A stretch of DNA of 64,000 nt from Bog-793 sp963823945 (lineage in GTDB: Bacteria; Actinomycetota; Acidimicrobiia; Acidimicrobiales; Bog-793), in assembly GCA_963823945.1 (NCBI GenBank), contig CAWGNK010000005.1:186001-250000 (forward strand), written 5' to 3'. Positions 33,306-42,076 of the stretch are shown here, in pieces. Every line of letters starts with the position of its first letter. Position 1 is the first letter of the stretch. Made by a program: the position numbers and the translations under genes. The notes beneath the pieces were generated by a model. It was not told where the DNA came from. It saw only the letters and a program-made list of their open reading frames with translations, and searched no databases.

Positions 33306-34948
33306 ATGGCCAGTCGCGACCATGCATCCGGAGACGGCAGGTCCGCCGTCCTCGACGAGGCGCACGTCGGAGACATCCGGGGTGCCTTCGGCACGATCAG
33401 CGTCGGTGACACCGGTGCACGCCGGTCGATGCTCTCGCGCCTGCTCACGCTGGCCGCGATCGTCGGGCCCGGCCTCATCGTCATGGTCGGCGACAACGAC
33501 GCCGGCGGCGTCGCGACGTACGCGCAGGCCGGGCAGAACTTCGGGCTCACACTGCTGTGGACCCTGCCGCTCCTCATCCCCGTGCTCATCGTCAACCAGG
33601 AGATGGTCGTCCGGCTCGGCGCGGTGACCGGCGTCGGCCACGCCCGCCTCATCAACGAGCGCTTCGGGCGGTTCTGGGGGGCGTTCTCGGTCGGGGACCT
33701 GTTCGTCCTCAACTTCTTGACCATCGTGACCGAGTTCATCGGGATCAGCCTGGCGCTCGGCTACTTCGGAGTGAGCCCGCACATCTCGGTGCCGATCGCG
33801 GCGGTCGGCCTCGTGGCGATGACGACCTCGGGGAGCTTCCGGCGCTGGGAACGCTTCATGCTGCTGTTCGTCGTGGCGAACTTCCTCGTCATCCCGCTCG
33901 TCGTCTTCTCGCACCCCCACCTGGGCCCGGTCGTCCACGGGCTGGTGATCCCCGGCGTGCAGGGCGGGGTGAGCTCGACGGCGATCCTGCTCATCATCGC
34001 GATCGTCGGCACGACCGTCGCGCCCTGGCAGCTGTTCTTCCAGCAGTCGAACATCGTCGACAAGCGGATCACGCCGCGCTGGATCAACTACGAGCGCACC
34101 GACACCGTCCTCGGTTCGCTCGTCACGGTCTTCGCCGCGACCCTCGTCGTCGCCACCGCGGCCTTCGCCTTCGGGCACACGCCGCTGGCGGGCCACTTCA
34201 CGAACGCCGCGGGGGTCGCCCGGGGTCTCGAGCACTACCTCGGCAACAGCGCCGGCACACTGTTCTCGATCGTGCTGCTCAACGCCTCGATCATCGGCGC
34301 CGCGGCGGTGACGCTCGCGACGTCGTACGCCGTCGGCGACATCTTCTCGATGAAGCACTCGCTGCACCGCCGCGTGACCGACGCCAAGGGCTTCTACACG
34401 ACCTACTCGGCGCTCGTGTTCGTCGCCGCGGGGGTCGTGCTCATCCCGCGCGCCCCCTCGGGCTCATCACGATGGCGGTCCAGGCGCTGGCGGGCGTGCT
34501 GCTCCCGAGCGCGACGGTCTTCCTCGTGCTGTTGTGCAACGACCGGGAGGTGCTCGGCCCCTGGGTCAACAAGCTCTGGCTGAACGTGGTCGCCGGCCTG
34601 ATCGTCTCGGTGCTCGTCGCGCTCTCGCTCATCCTGATGACGACGACCGTCTTCCCTCACATCAACGTGATGTTCGTCATCTCGCTGCTCGGTGCCGTGC
34701 TCGTCGGGGGCGGGATCGTCGCCGCCGTGCTCGGCTGGCGCGTCCGTTCCCGCCGTGACTATCCGGGCGAGCCGCGGCCCACGCCGACCCAGCGGGAGAA
34801 CTGGCGGATGTCACCGCTGACGCTGCTCGCCCCGCCGGTGCTCTCGCGGGGACGCAAGGCGACGATGGTGGCGATGTGGGGCTACCTCGTCGTCGCGGTC
34901 GGGCTTCTGGTGGTGAAGGCGGTCGAGCTCGGCCTCGGTCAGCGTTGA
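33306..34948 (+). CDS. NRAMP-family transporter, probable Mg2+ type (one-base frame break)
   Basis: About 547 residues with at least 11 membrane segments. In TM1 the canonical DPGN is replaced by GDNDAG (62-67). In TM6 the canonical A-x-x-M-P-H is GTTVAPW (235-241), with no methionine. Loss of that methionine is reported for NRAMP-related magnesium transporters, and the M-box upstream agrees. The frame breaks at the CCCCC run 34453-34457; one more C restores RAPLGLITMAVQALAG and the remaining segments. ATG 33306 has GGGAGG upstream; no longer frame is needed. Confidence 0.85.
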
Positions 34949-34994
34949 GGACGCGCCGGTTGCCCGGCGAGCGCCGGCGGGGGAGGCTTGCCCG

Positions 34995-36296
34995 GTGACG
35001 CCCGGCCGACCACCCGTACGGGCGCCGGGTCGCGCCGGCACGGGCAGCGGCCCCCTGCGGGTCGCCTTCCTCGTCTACCGCGGCAACCCGCGCTGTGGCG
35101 GGCAGGGGGTCTACACACGGCACCTGTCGCGCGCCCTCGTCGCGGCGGGCCACCGCGTGACGGTGTTCGCCGGCCAGCCGTACCCGGAGCTCGACGCGGG
35201 CGTGGAGTTCACGCCGGTGGCGAGCCTGGACCTGTACCGGGAGCCGGACCCGTTCCGCCGCCCGCGGGCCCGTGAGATCACCTCGGCCGCCGACGCCCTC
35301 GAGCTGGCGACGATGTGGAGCGGCGGCTTCGCCGAGCCGCGGACCTTCTCGTGGCGGGCGCGGGCGGCGCTCGCGGGGCGCCGGGGTGAGTTCGACGTCG
35401 TGCACGACAACCAGGGCCTCGGCACGGGGCTGCTGCGCATGCAGGCCGAGGGCTGGCCGGTCGTCGCCTCGATCCACCACCCCGTCACGATCGACCGCCG
35501 GCTCGACCTCGCCGCGGCGCGGGGAACGGCGCGGGCGCTCTCGCTGCGACGCTGGTACGGGTTCGCGGCGATGCAGAACCGGGTCGCGCGCCATCTCGGG
35601 CGCGTCGTCACGGTGTCGGAGTCCTCGCGGCGCGACATCGTCGCGGAGATGGGCGTCGCGCCCGAAAGGATCGCCGTCATCCCGCTCGGGGTCGACACCG
35701 GCTGCTGGCGCCCGTTGGCGGGCGTCGGGCGGGTCCCGGGGCGGATCATGACGACCGCGAGCGCCGACGTGCCGCTCAAGGGGCTCGTCTACCTGCTCGA
35801 GGCGCTCGCCAAGCTGCGCACCGAGCGCGAGGACGCCCACCTCGTCGTCGTCGGGCAACCCCGTGGCGCGAGCCCGGTGGCAGCGGCCATCGCGCGGCTC
35901 GGGCTGGAAGGTGCGGTGCGCTTCGTCGGGGGCGAGCCCGACAGCCGCCTCGCCGAACGCTATGCGGAGGCCTGCGTCGCCGTCGTCCCTTCGCTCTACG
36001 AGGGCTTCTCGCTCCCGGCCATCGAGGCGATGGCGTGCGGCGTGCCGCTCGTCGCGACGACCGGTGGCGCACTGCCCGAGGTCGTCGGCCCCGACGGCGT
36101 CGCCGCGCTCGCCGTCCCGCCGGGTGACCCCGGCGCCCTCGCCGCCGCAGTCGCCCGGATCCTCGACGGGCCCGGGCTCGCCCGGCGGCTGGGCCGCGCC
36201 GGGCGCGCCAGGGTGCTCGCCCGCTTCGGCTGGGACCGGGTCGCGGCGGCGACCGCCGAGGAGTACCGGGCCGGCATCGCGGAGCAGCGGTGCTGA
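34995..36296 (+). CDS. Glycosyltransferase family 4
   Basis: 433 residues with the GT-B fold. The N-terminal domain starts at RVAFLVYRGNPRCGGQGVYT, with the GGQG donor/acceptor loop. The C-terminal domain has VVTVSESSRRDIVAEMGV, VIPLGVDTGCWRP and the nucleotide-sugar site PSLYEGFSLPAIEAMACGVP, which holds the E-x7-E pair. It starts at GTG 34995. It overlaps the next gene by 7 bases, so the glycosyltransferase, methyltransferase and toroid genes are one operon. Acceptor and sugar unknown. Confidence 0.88.
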   Translation: MTPGRPPVRAPGRAGTGSGPLRVAFLVYRGNPRCGGQGVYTRHLSRALVAAGHRVTVFAGQPYPELDAGVEFTPVASLDLYREPDPFRRPRAREITSAADALELATMWSGGFAEPRTFSWRARAALAGRRGEFDVVHDNQGLGTGLLRMQAEGWPVVASIHHPVTIDRRLDLAAARGTARALSLRRWYGFAAMQNRVARHLGRVVTVSESSRRDIVAEMGVAPERIAVIPLGVDTGCWRPLAGVGRVPGRIMTTASADVPLKGLVYLLEALAKLRTEREDAHLVVVGQPRGASPVAAAIARLGLEGAVRFVGGEPDSRLAERYAEACVAVVPSLYEGFSLPAIEAMACGVPLVATTGGALPEVVGPDGVAALAVPPGDPGALAAAVARILDGPGLARRLGRAGRARVLARFGWDRVAAATAEEYRAGIAEQRC

Positions 36297-37003
36297 CCGT
36301 CGACCTCGGCCGGGCGGCGGTCGTCCCGGGGATGTGGGTGCTCGACGTGGGGTGCGGCGGCGGGCGCCACACCTTCGCCTGCCTGAAAGCCGGTGCCCAC
36401 GTCGTCGCGCTCGACGCGCAACGCGCCGAGATCGACGCAGTCGGCGCGATGGTGGGCGCGATGCGCGCCGCCGGCGAGGTGCCGCCGGGCACGCTGGTCG
36501 GGGGCGTGGCAGCCGACCTGACCCGGCTCCCGTTCGCCGACGCGAGTTTCGACCGGGTGATCGCCTCGGAGGTGCTCGAGCACGTCGTCGACGACGAGAC
36601 GGCGATCGCCGAGGTCGCGCGGGTGCTGCGGCCCGGTGGACTGGCGGCGTTGAGCGTCCCGGCCGCCGGCCCGGAGCGGGCGAACTGGGCATTGTCCGCC
36701 GCCTACCACGAGGTCGAGGGCGGGCATGTCCGCATCTACGCCAAGCGCGAGCTCGTCCGGCGCTGCGAGCGCGCGGGACTCGAGGTTGTCGGATCGCACC
36801 ACGCCCACGCGTTGCACTCGCCGTACTGGTTGCTGCGCTGCGCCGTCGGTGTGGACCGCGCGGATAATCCGCTCGTCGCCGCCTACCACCGCCTGCTCGT
36901 CTGGGACATCACGCGGCGTCCCTTCGTGACCCGAGCCGTCGAGCGGATCCTCAACCCGCTCATCGGCAAGAGTCTCGTGCTCTACGCGAAGAAAGCCGCC
37001 TGA
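36290..37003 (+). CDS. Class I SAM-dependent methyltransferase
   Basis: 237 residues. Motif I is VLDVGCGGGRHTFACL, the acidic motif II is VVALDAQRAEID, and the post-motif region FDRVIASEVLEHVVDDETAI is typical of the Methyltransf_11 group acting on small molecules or sugars. GTG start inside the end of the glycosyltransferase gene; its stop overlaps the next ATG (TGATG). It probably methylates the product of the cluster. Confidence 0.82.
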   Translation: MLTVDLGRAAVVPGMWVLDVGCGGGRHTFACLKAGAHVVALDAQRAEIDAVGAMVGAMRAAGEVPPGTLVGGVAADLTRLPFADASFDRVIASEVLEHVVDDETAIAEVARVLRPGGLAALSVPAAGPERANWALSAAYHEVEGGHVRIYAKRELVRRCERAGLEVVGSHHAHALHSPYWLLRCAVGVDRADNPLVAAYHRLLVWDITRRPFVTRAVERILNPLIGKSLVLYAKKAA

Positions 37004-38016
37004 TGGCGGACGTGCTCCGGGAGGAGGTGGTCGAGCCTGTCGATGTCGGGCCGACGGTCGCCACGATCCTCGCGACCCAGCTCGATTCCGGCATGATCCC
37101 GTGGTTCCCGGGCGGACACGCCGACCCGTGGAACCACGTCGAGGCGGCGATGGCGCTGTGCTCGGCGGGCGAGCTGGCGGCCGCGGGGGCGGCACTCGAG
37201 TGGCTCGCCCGCACACAGCGCCCCGACGGGAGCTGGCACGCCCGCTACTCGGGCGACGGAGGCGTCGAGGAGCGGCGCATCGACACGAACGCGGTCGCCT
37301 ACGTCGCGACCGGCGTCCTCGGGTACCTCCTGGCTGGGGGCGATGCCGGTTTCGCCGGGGAGATGTTCGCCGTGGTCGAGCGCGCCCTCGGCTTCGTCGT
37401 GGCGGCAACGGCGCCGAGCGGCGCGATCCCGTGGTCCATCGACCCCGGGGGGAAGCAGGCCGCGTTCTCGCTCCTGGCGGCCAGCTCGTCGATCTGCCAG
37501 AGCCTGTCGTCGGGCGTCCGGCTGGCGGCCTCGCTCGGCCTCGAGCGCCCCGGGTGGGAGGCCGCCGCCGCCCGCGTCGGCCGGCTCGTCGCCGGGCGCG
37601 AGACCTACTTCGCCGACAACTCGCAGTTCGCGATGGACTGGTACTACCCGGCCCTGGCGGGCGTGCTCGGACTCGACGCCGCCCGCAGGCGCCTGGCGGC
37701 GCGCCGCCAGGAGTTCGTCCCCCCGACCCGTGGCGTGCTGTGCCGCTCGGACAGGCGGTGGGTGACCACGGCCGAGACCGCCGAGTGCGCCGTCGCCCTC
37801 GCCCGGGTCGGCTGGCGCGAAGACGCCTGGGAGCTGCTCGCGACGACGGACGACCTGCGGGCCGACGACGGCTCGTACCGGACGGGCCTCGTCTACCCGG
37901 AGCGGTCCGAGTTCCCCGCCGGCGAGCGCACGACCTACTCGGCGGCGGCGGTCGTGCTGGCGGCGGACGTGCTCGCCGGGGGCGTCGCAGCGGCGATCTT
38001 CACCCCCCTCGGCTGA
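37003..38016 (+). CDS. Alpha/alpha-toroid (prenyltransferase/squalene-cyclase-like) repeat protein
   Basis: 337 residues. Repeats of the (alpha/alpha)6 type are visible: WLARTQRPDGSWHARYSGDG, AFSLLAASSSICQSLSSGV and VALARVGWREDAWELLA, each with aromatic-rich helices. A second half has DTNAVAYVATGVLGYLLAGG. No DxDD or DCTAE cyclase motif is seen, so a terpene cyclase is not supported; glycan binding or processing is possible. It is coupled to the methyltransferase by TGATG. Confidence 0.6.
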   Translation: MADVLREEVVEPVDVGPTVATILATQLDSGMIPWFPGGHADPWNHVEAAMALCSAGELAAAGAALEWLARTQRPDGSWHARYSGDGGVEERRIDTNAVAYVATGVLGYLLAGGDAGFAGEMFAVVERALGFVVAATAPSGAIPWSIDPGGKQAAFSLLAASSSICQSLSSGVRLAASLGLERPGWEAAAARVGRLVAGRETYFADNSQFAMDWYYPALAGVLGLDAARRRLAARRQEFVPPTRGVLCRSDRRWVTTAETAECAVALARVGWREDAWELLATTDDLRADDGSYRTGLVYPERSEFPAGERTTYSAAAVVLAADVLAGGVAAAIFTPLG

Positions 38017-38029
38017 CGCCGGCGGGCTC

Positions 38030-38737
38030 TCAGTCCCACGGCTGCGCCGTGCGGACGAGCACCCGCAGGCTGCGGCAACTGGCCGCGGAGTCTTCTGTGA
38101 AGCGGCCCGAGCCCAGCGCGTCGAGGTAGCACTCGTAGGGCGGGCGCCCGCCCTCGGCGGGATCGGGGAAGACGTCGTGGAAGACGAGGAAGCCCCCCGC
38201 CGCCACATGGCGTGCCCAGCCCCGGTAGTCGGCCCAGCAAGGTCCGGCGCCGTGGCCGCCGTCGATGAAGACAAGGGCGGCGCGAGTCGACCAGTTGGCG
38301 GCGACGCGTGCCGAGTCGCCGACCACGCCGACGACGAGGTCCTCCGCCTCCGCCATCTCGATCGCCCTGCGCCACGCCCCCAGCGAATCCATCCGGCCGG
38401 TTCGCGGGTCAACGAGCGAGGGCTCGTGATCGGGCCAACCGGCCTGCATCTCCTCGGACCCGTGGTGGTGGTCGACGCTATAGACGACGGAACCGGCGGT
38501 GCCGGCGGCGGCGAGGGCCGCGGCGAGGAGCAGCGTCGAGCGGCCGAGATAGGCGCCGATCTCCACGAGAGGCCCGGTTGCGCTCGCCGCCGCACGGACA
38601 GCGACGGCGTACAGGGCCATCGCCTCATCGGCGGGCAGGAAGCCCTTCGTGGCAAGAGCCGTGGCGAGCAGCACGGCCGACCGCCCGGTGAGCTCCCCCG
38701 GCGGCTGCCCGCCGGCGGGGGAACCGGTGGCGGTCAC
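38030..38737 (-). CDS. Class I methyltransferase, Methyltransf_24/CmcI type
   Basis: 235 residues from GTG 38737, which overlaps the GDT1-type gene's stop by 4 bases. The SAM motif is PLVEIGAYLGRSTLLLAAAL, followed by VVYSVDHHHGSEEMQAG, ALVFIDGGHGAGPCWADYRG and GGFLVFHDVFPDPAEGG. This pattern is typical of O-methyltransferases with a metal-bound Asp-His pair (IDGGH, HDVF). It faces the glycosyltransferase operon and may work on the same glycan. Confidence 0.78.
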   Translation of the reverse strand: MTATGSPAGGQPPGELTGRSAVLLATALATKGFLPADEAMALYAVAVRAAASATGPLVEIGAYLGRSTLLLAAALAAAGTAGSVVYSVDHHHGSEEMQAGWPDHEPSLVDPRTGRMDSLGAWRRAIEMAEAEDLVVGVVGDSARVAANWSTRAALVFIDGGHGAGPCWADYRGWARHVAAGGFLVFHDVFPDPAEGGRPPYECYLDALGSGRFTEDSAASCRSLRVLVRTAQPWD

Positions 38738-39378
38738 CCGGTGGCCGCCGCGACGGCGCTCCAGACGCCGAGGCCGACGAGCACCAGGGCGGAGAGCTTG
38801 CGGACGGCGTCGAGGGGCACCACCCGGGTGATCGTCCGCCCGGCGGCGACGCCGAAGCCGCTCACGACGACGAAGGCGGCCGCCGCGCCGCAGAACACGC
38901 TGAGGGGGTCCCGCGATCTCGCCGAGAGGTTGGCGATCACGACCTGGGTGAGGTCGCCGAACTCGGCGAGGGCGACCACCACGAAGGTGATGACGGCGAT
39001 CCGCGCCCCGGAAAGTCGGTGCGGCCTGGTCTCCGCCCGGCTGGCGTCGTCTCCCGCGGTGAGGAGCCGTTCCTCGCCCCGGGCGATCTCGTCGCCGCGG
39101 CTCTCGACGGCGGCGCTCCTCGAGAGAAAGAGGTAGGCGGCACCGGCGAAGAACAGCCCGGCGACGACGGCGGCGACGACGCGGTGCGGTGCCAGCCCGA
39201 GGAGCCGGCCGGCGGCGACGGCGACACCGGCCTGGGCGACGAGGCCCGTCGCCGCACCGAGCCACACCGGCAGCGGCCGGTGCCGCGAGGAGAGCACGAC
39301 AGCGGAGATGAAGGTCTTGTCCGGCAGCTCCGCCGGGATCACGACGGCGAAGGTCGCCGCCGCGAGTCCGAGGTTCAC
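38734..39378 (-). CDS. TMEM165/GDT1 family (UPF0016) cation transporter
   Basis: 214 residues with six hydrophobic segments. The twin signature is visible as AELPDKTF in the first half and AEFGDLTQ in the second, a variation of E-x-G-D-[KR]-[ST]. The family moves Mn2+ or Ca2+ with proton exchange. A hydrophilic loop (ESRGDEIARGEERLLTAGDD) joins the halves. It lies 7 bases after the aminopeptidase gene and is coupled to the methyltransferase gene. Confidence 0.85.
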   Translation of the reverse strand: MNLGLAAATFAVVIPAELPDKTFISAVVLSSRHRPLPVWLGAATGLVAQAGVAVAAGRLLGLAPHRVVAAVVAGLFFAGAAYLFLSRSAAVESRGDEIARGEERLLTAGDDASRAETRPHRLSGARIAVITFVVVALAEFGDLTQVVIANLSARSRDPLSVFCGAAAAFVVVSGFGVAAGRTITRVVPLDAVRKLSALVLVGLGVWSAVAAATG

Positions 39379-39385
39379 CGAGGCG

Positions 39386-42001
39386 TCACGGGTGCGAGAG
39401 GGCCGCCCGCAGCGTCGTGCGGGCTGTCCTGGCGAGGCGGACGTTCACCTCCAGGTGCTCGACGGTCTGGTCGAGGAGCCGCTTCTGGCCGCCGGAGAAC
39501 GTCGCCTCGACGAACGAGCGCACCGCCGCCTCATAGACGGGCCGGCCCTCGTCGTCGAGCTCGGCGAGGCCCGCCATCCCCTCGAGCATCCGGTGGAGCG
39601 AGTTCTCCGGGTACCGCGCGGCGAGATCGGCGTAGTTCGAGGAGATGAACTTCCAGGTCACTGGGCCGATCGCGCGCTGGCCGAGCATGATGGCGAGTAG
39701 GTAGGGCGCGTCCTGGCTGCGGATCTCCCCGCGGCACAGCTCGTGCACCTCGGCGGCGTATCCCGGATCGGTGAGGGAGCCGAGGGCGCTGTGGAAGCGA
39801 CGCTCGTCGAGGGGGGACCGTGGATGGCGGCTGCGCGCGATGATCCCGTCGAAGTCCTCCCGCCGGGCGTGCCAGGCGACGGTGGCGAGGACGGCGCCGG
39901 CGATGTCGGCGTCGAGCTCCCGGGTGCCGGACTGGTCGGCCGCGAACAGCTGGCGGGCCCTGGCCAGCACGTCCTCGTCCTCGCCGAAGGTGCCGAGCGC
40001 CGCAATGAGCGTCGCCCGCAGCACCGGGGCCTTTTCGCCCTCGCCGGGGGACTGCTCCCAGCCGGCCCGGGCGAGCTCCGGCGCCAGCACCGACCGCGCG
40101 AGGTCGCGGAGGAGCGCGCGGTCATCAGCGGGCGCGACGAGATCGATCGTCCGCAGTGCGGTGGTCAGGACCGTCCAGATGTAGGGGTCGTCCTCGCCCG
40201 CGAAGTGGGCGAGCGCCGCCAGGAACTCGCCGAGCCCGGTCACCCCGGCGAGCACGGCGGCCCACAGGTCGCCGGCGAGCCCGAGGCGCTCGATCGGGTC
40301 CAGCTGCCCGAGGTGCTCGAGCAGCCGGGCGCGCAGCGCCGCGTCGAGCCCGACACGGAAAAAGCCGGTGCCGCCGGCGTTGACGAGGAGCGGCGAGGAG
40401 CCCCCCGCCAGCCGCATCGGCTTCTCGGCGAGCAGGAGGCGGCTGACCTCGCTCCGGTCGCCGACGGGCGCGGCGAGGACCGGGATGAGCCAGCGCCGCC
40501 TCGTCGCCGGGTCCGTGTCGCCTTCGGCCGGGAGGTACGAGAACGGCTCCTGGGTGAGCTCGACGTCGCCGTTCCCGGACGGCAGCGTGGTCGCGGTGAC
40601 GATCGGGAAGCCGCTCTGGAAGACCCAGGAGTCCATCACGGCGCGCAGGGGCACGTCGGGGTTTTCCGCCTCGAGGGCGTCCCACAGGTCGGTCGTCTCG
40701 GCGTTGCCGTAGCTGTTCGCCTGGAGGTAGCGGCGCACGCCGTCGCGGAACCGGTCGTGGCCGATGTACTGCTCGATCATCCACAGGACGGCCGGGCCCT
40801 TGATGTAGGTGATCGGCACGTCGAACATCGCCGCGGCCTCTTCGGGCGTGACGACCGGGAACTCGATCGCCCGGGTCGAGGGCAGACCGTCGACGAAACG
40901 CGCGAACTCCCGCAGGCGGGCGAAGGCGACGAAGCACTCCCAGTCCGGGTGGTAATCGTCCTGGCACCGCAGCGCCATGAAGGTCGCGAACGCCTCGTTC
41001 AGCCAGACGCCGTTCCACCACCGCAGTGTGACGAGGTCCCCGAACCACATGTGGGCGAGCTCATGCTCGATGACCTCGGCGATCCGGTGCATCTCGGGCT
41101 TGGCGGTGTCGGCCGGGTCGGCGAGGAGCTCCGCCTCGCGGAACGTGACGCAGCCGAGGTTCTCCATCGCGCCGGCCGCGAAGTCCGGGATCGCGACGAG
41201 GTCGAGCTTGTCTCCGGGGTACGGGATCGCGAAGTACTCGCGGTAGTAGCGCAGCGCGTGCGTGGCGACCTCGACGGCGACGGACGTGAGGTGGCCCTTG
41301 CCGGGCACGGTGACGACCCGCAGCGCGGTCCCGTCGACGTCGACCGGGGCCGTCGCCTCGAGGGGGCCGACGACGAAGGCGACGAGATAGGTCGACATCG
41401 GGATCGTGTCGGCGAACCGGACCCGGTGGGCGCCCCCAGGAAGCGTCTCGACGGACACCTCGGGACCGTTCGAGACGGCGAGCATCCCCGGCGGGGCGAC
41501 GAGCGTCACGCCGAAGACCGCTTTGAGGTCCGGCTCGTCGAAGCAAGGGAAGGCCCGGCGGGCGTCGGTCTCCTCGAACTGGGTCGTGGCGATCGTGTGC
41601 TCGTGGCCCTCGTCGTCGACGAAGCGGCTGCGGTAGAAACCGCAGAGCCGGTCGTTGAGGGTGCCGGCGAAGCGGCAGGCGAGGGTGTAGCGCCCGGGTG
41701 GCAGGGCGGCGGGGGGAGCGAAGCGGACGCGCTCGGTCGCGGCCTCGAGCGTGACAGCCAACGGCGTCGGTTCGCCGGCGGCGTGATCCGTCGCCCAACC
41801 CGGGGCGATCGTCGCCTCGCTGATCGTGAGCTCGTTGGCGTTCAAGATGAGCTCGTCCGCCTCGTCGAGCACCTCGAGCTCGACGGTCTCGGCACCCCCA
41901 AACGTAAGGGAGGCGAAGTCCGGGACGAGTTCGAGGTCGTAGCGCCGGGGGACGGCGTGGCGGGGGAGGCGGTAGTTTTCCGGGTTCACGATGGTGGTCA
42001 C
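39386..42001 (-). CDS. pepN: M1-family zinc aminopeptidase
   Basis: 871 residues. It removes N-terminal amino acids from peptides. The exopeptidase motif is GAMENLG and the zinc site HELAHMWFGDLVTLRWWNG, with the third ligand Glu in LNEAFATFMA. The N-terminal domain (NENPENYRLPRHAV-type start, RAFPCFDEPDLKA) and the ERAP1-like helical C-terminal domain are complete. There is no signal peptide, so it is cytoplasmic. Confidence 0.93.
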   Translation of the reverse strand: MTTIVNPENYRLPRHAVPRRYDLELVPDFASLTFGGAETVELEVLDEADELILNANELTISEATIAPGWATDHAAGEPTPLAVTLEAATERVRFAPPAALPPGRYTLACRFAGTLNDRLCGFYRSRFVDDEGHEHTIATTQFEETDARRAFPCFDEPDLKAVFGVTLVAPPGMLAVSNGPEVSVETLPGGAHRVRFADTIPMSTYLVAFVVGPLEATAPVDVDGTALRVVTVPGKGHLTSVAVEVATHALRYYREYFAIPYPGDKLDLVAIPDFAAGAMENLGCVTFREAELLADPADTAKPEMHRIAEVIEHELAHMWFGDLVTLRWWNGVWLNEAFATFMALRCQDDYHPDWECFVAFARLREFARFVDGLPSTRAIEFPVVTPEEAAAMFDVPITYIKGPAVLWMIEQYIGHDRFRDGVRRYLQANSYGNAETTDLWDALEAENPDVPLRAVMDSWVFQSGFPIVTATTLPSGNGDVELTQEPFSYLPAEGDTDPATRRRWLIPVLAAPVGDRSEVSRLLLAEKPMRLAGGSSPLLVNAGGTGFFRVGLDAALRARLLEHLGQLDPIERLGLAGDLWAAVLAGVTGLGEFLAALAHFAGEDDPYIWTVLTTALRTIDLVAPADDRALLRDLARSVLAPELARAGWEQSPGEGEKAPVLRATLIAALGTFGEDEDVLARARQLFAADQSGTRELDADIAGAVLATVAWHARREDFDGIIARSRHPRSPLDERRFHSALGSLTDPGYAAEVHELCRGEIRSQDAPYLLAIMLGQRAIGPVTWKFISSNYADLAARYPENSLHRMLEGMAGLAELDDEGRPVYEAAVRSFVEATFSGGQKRLLDQTVEHLEVNVRLARTARTTLRAALSHP

Positions 42002-42076
42002 AGCACGTTGAGGCTAGTCACCCGGGGCCCCTATTCCACGGGTGGCGGGCGAACCCGCCGGCGGTAGGGTTTGGGC

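Noticed and set aside
37003..38016. Terpene or squalene cyclase
   Set aside because: The fold looks similar, but neither DxDD nor the QW repeats of true cyclases are present.
39743..42067. 774-codon plus-strand frame opposite pepN
   Set aside because: Shadow of the M1 aminopeptidase; no family features.
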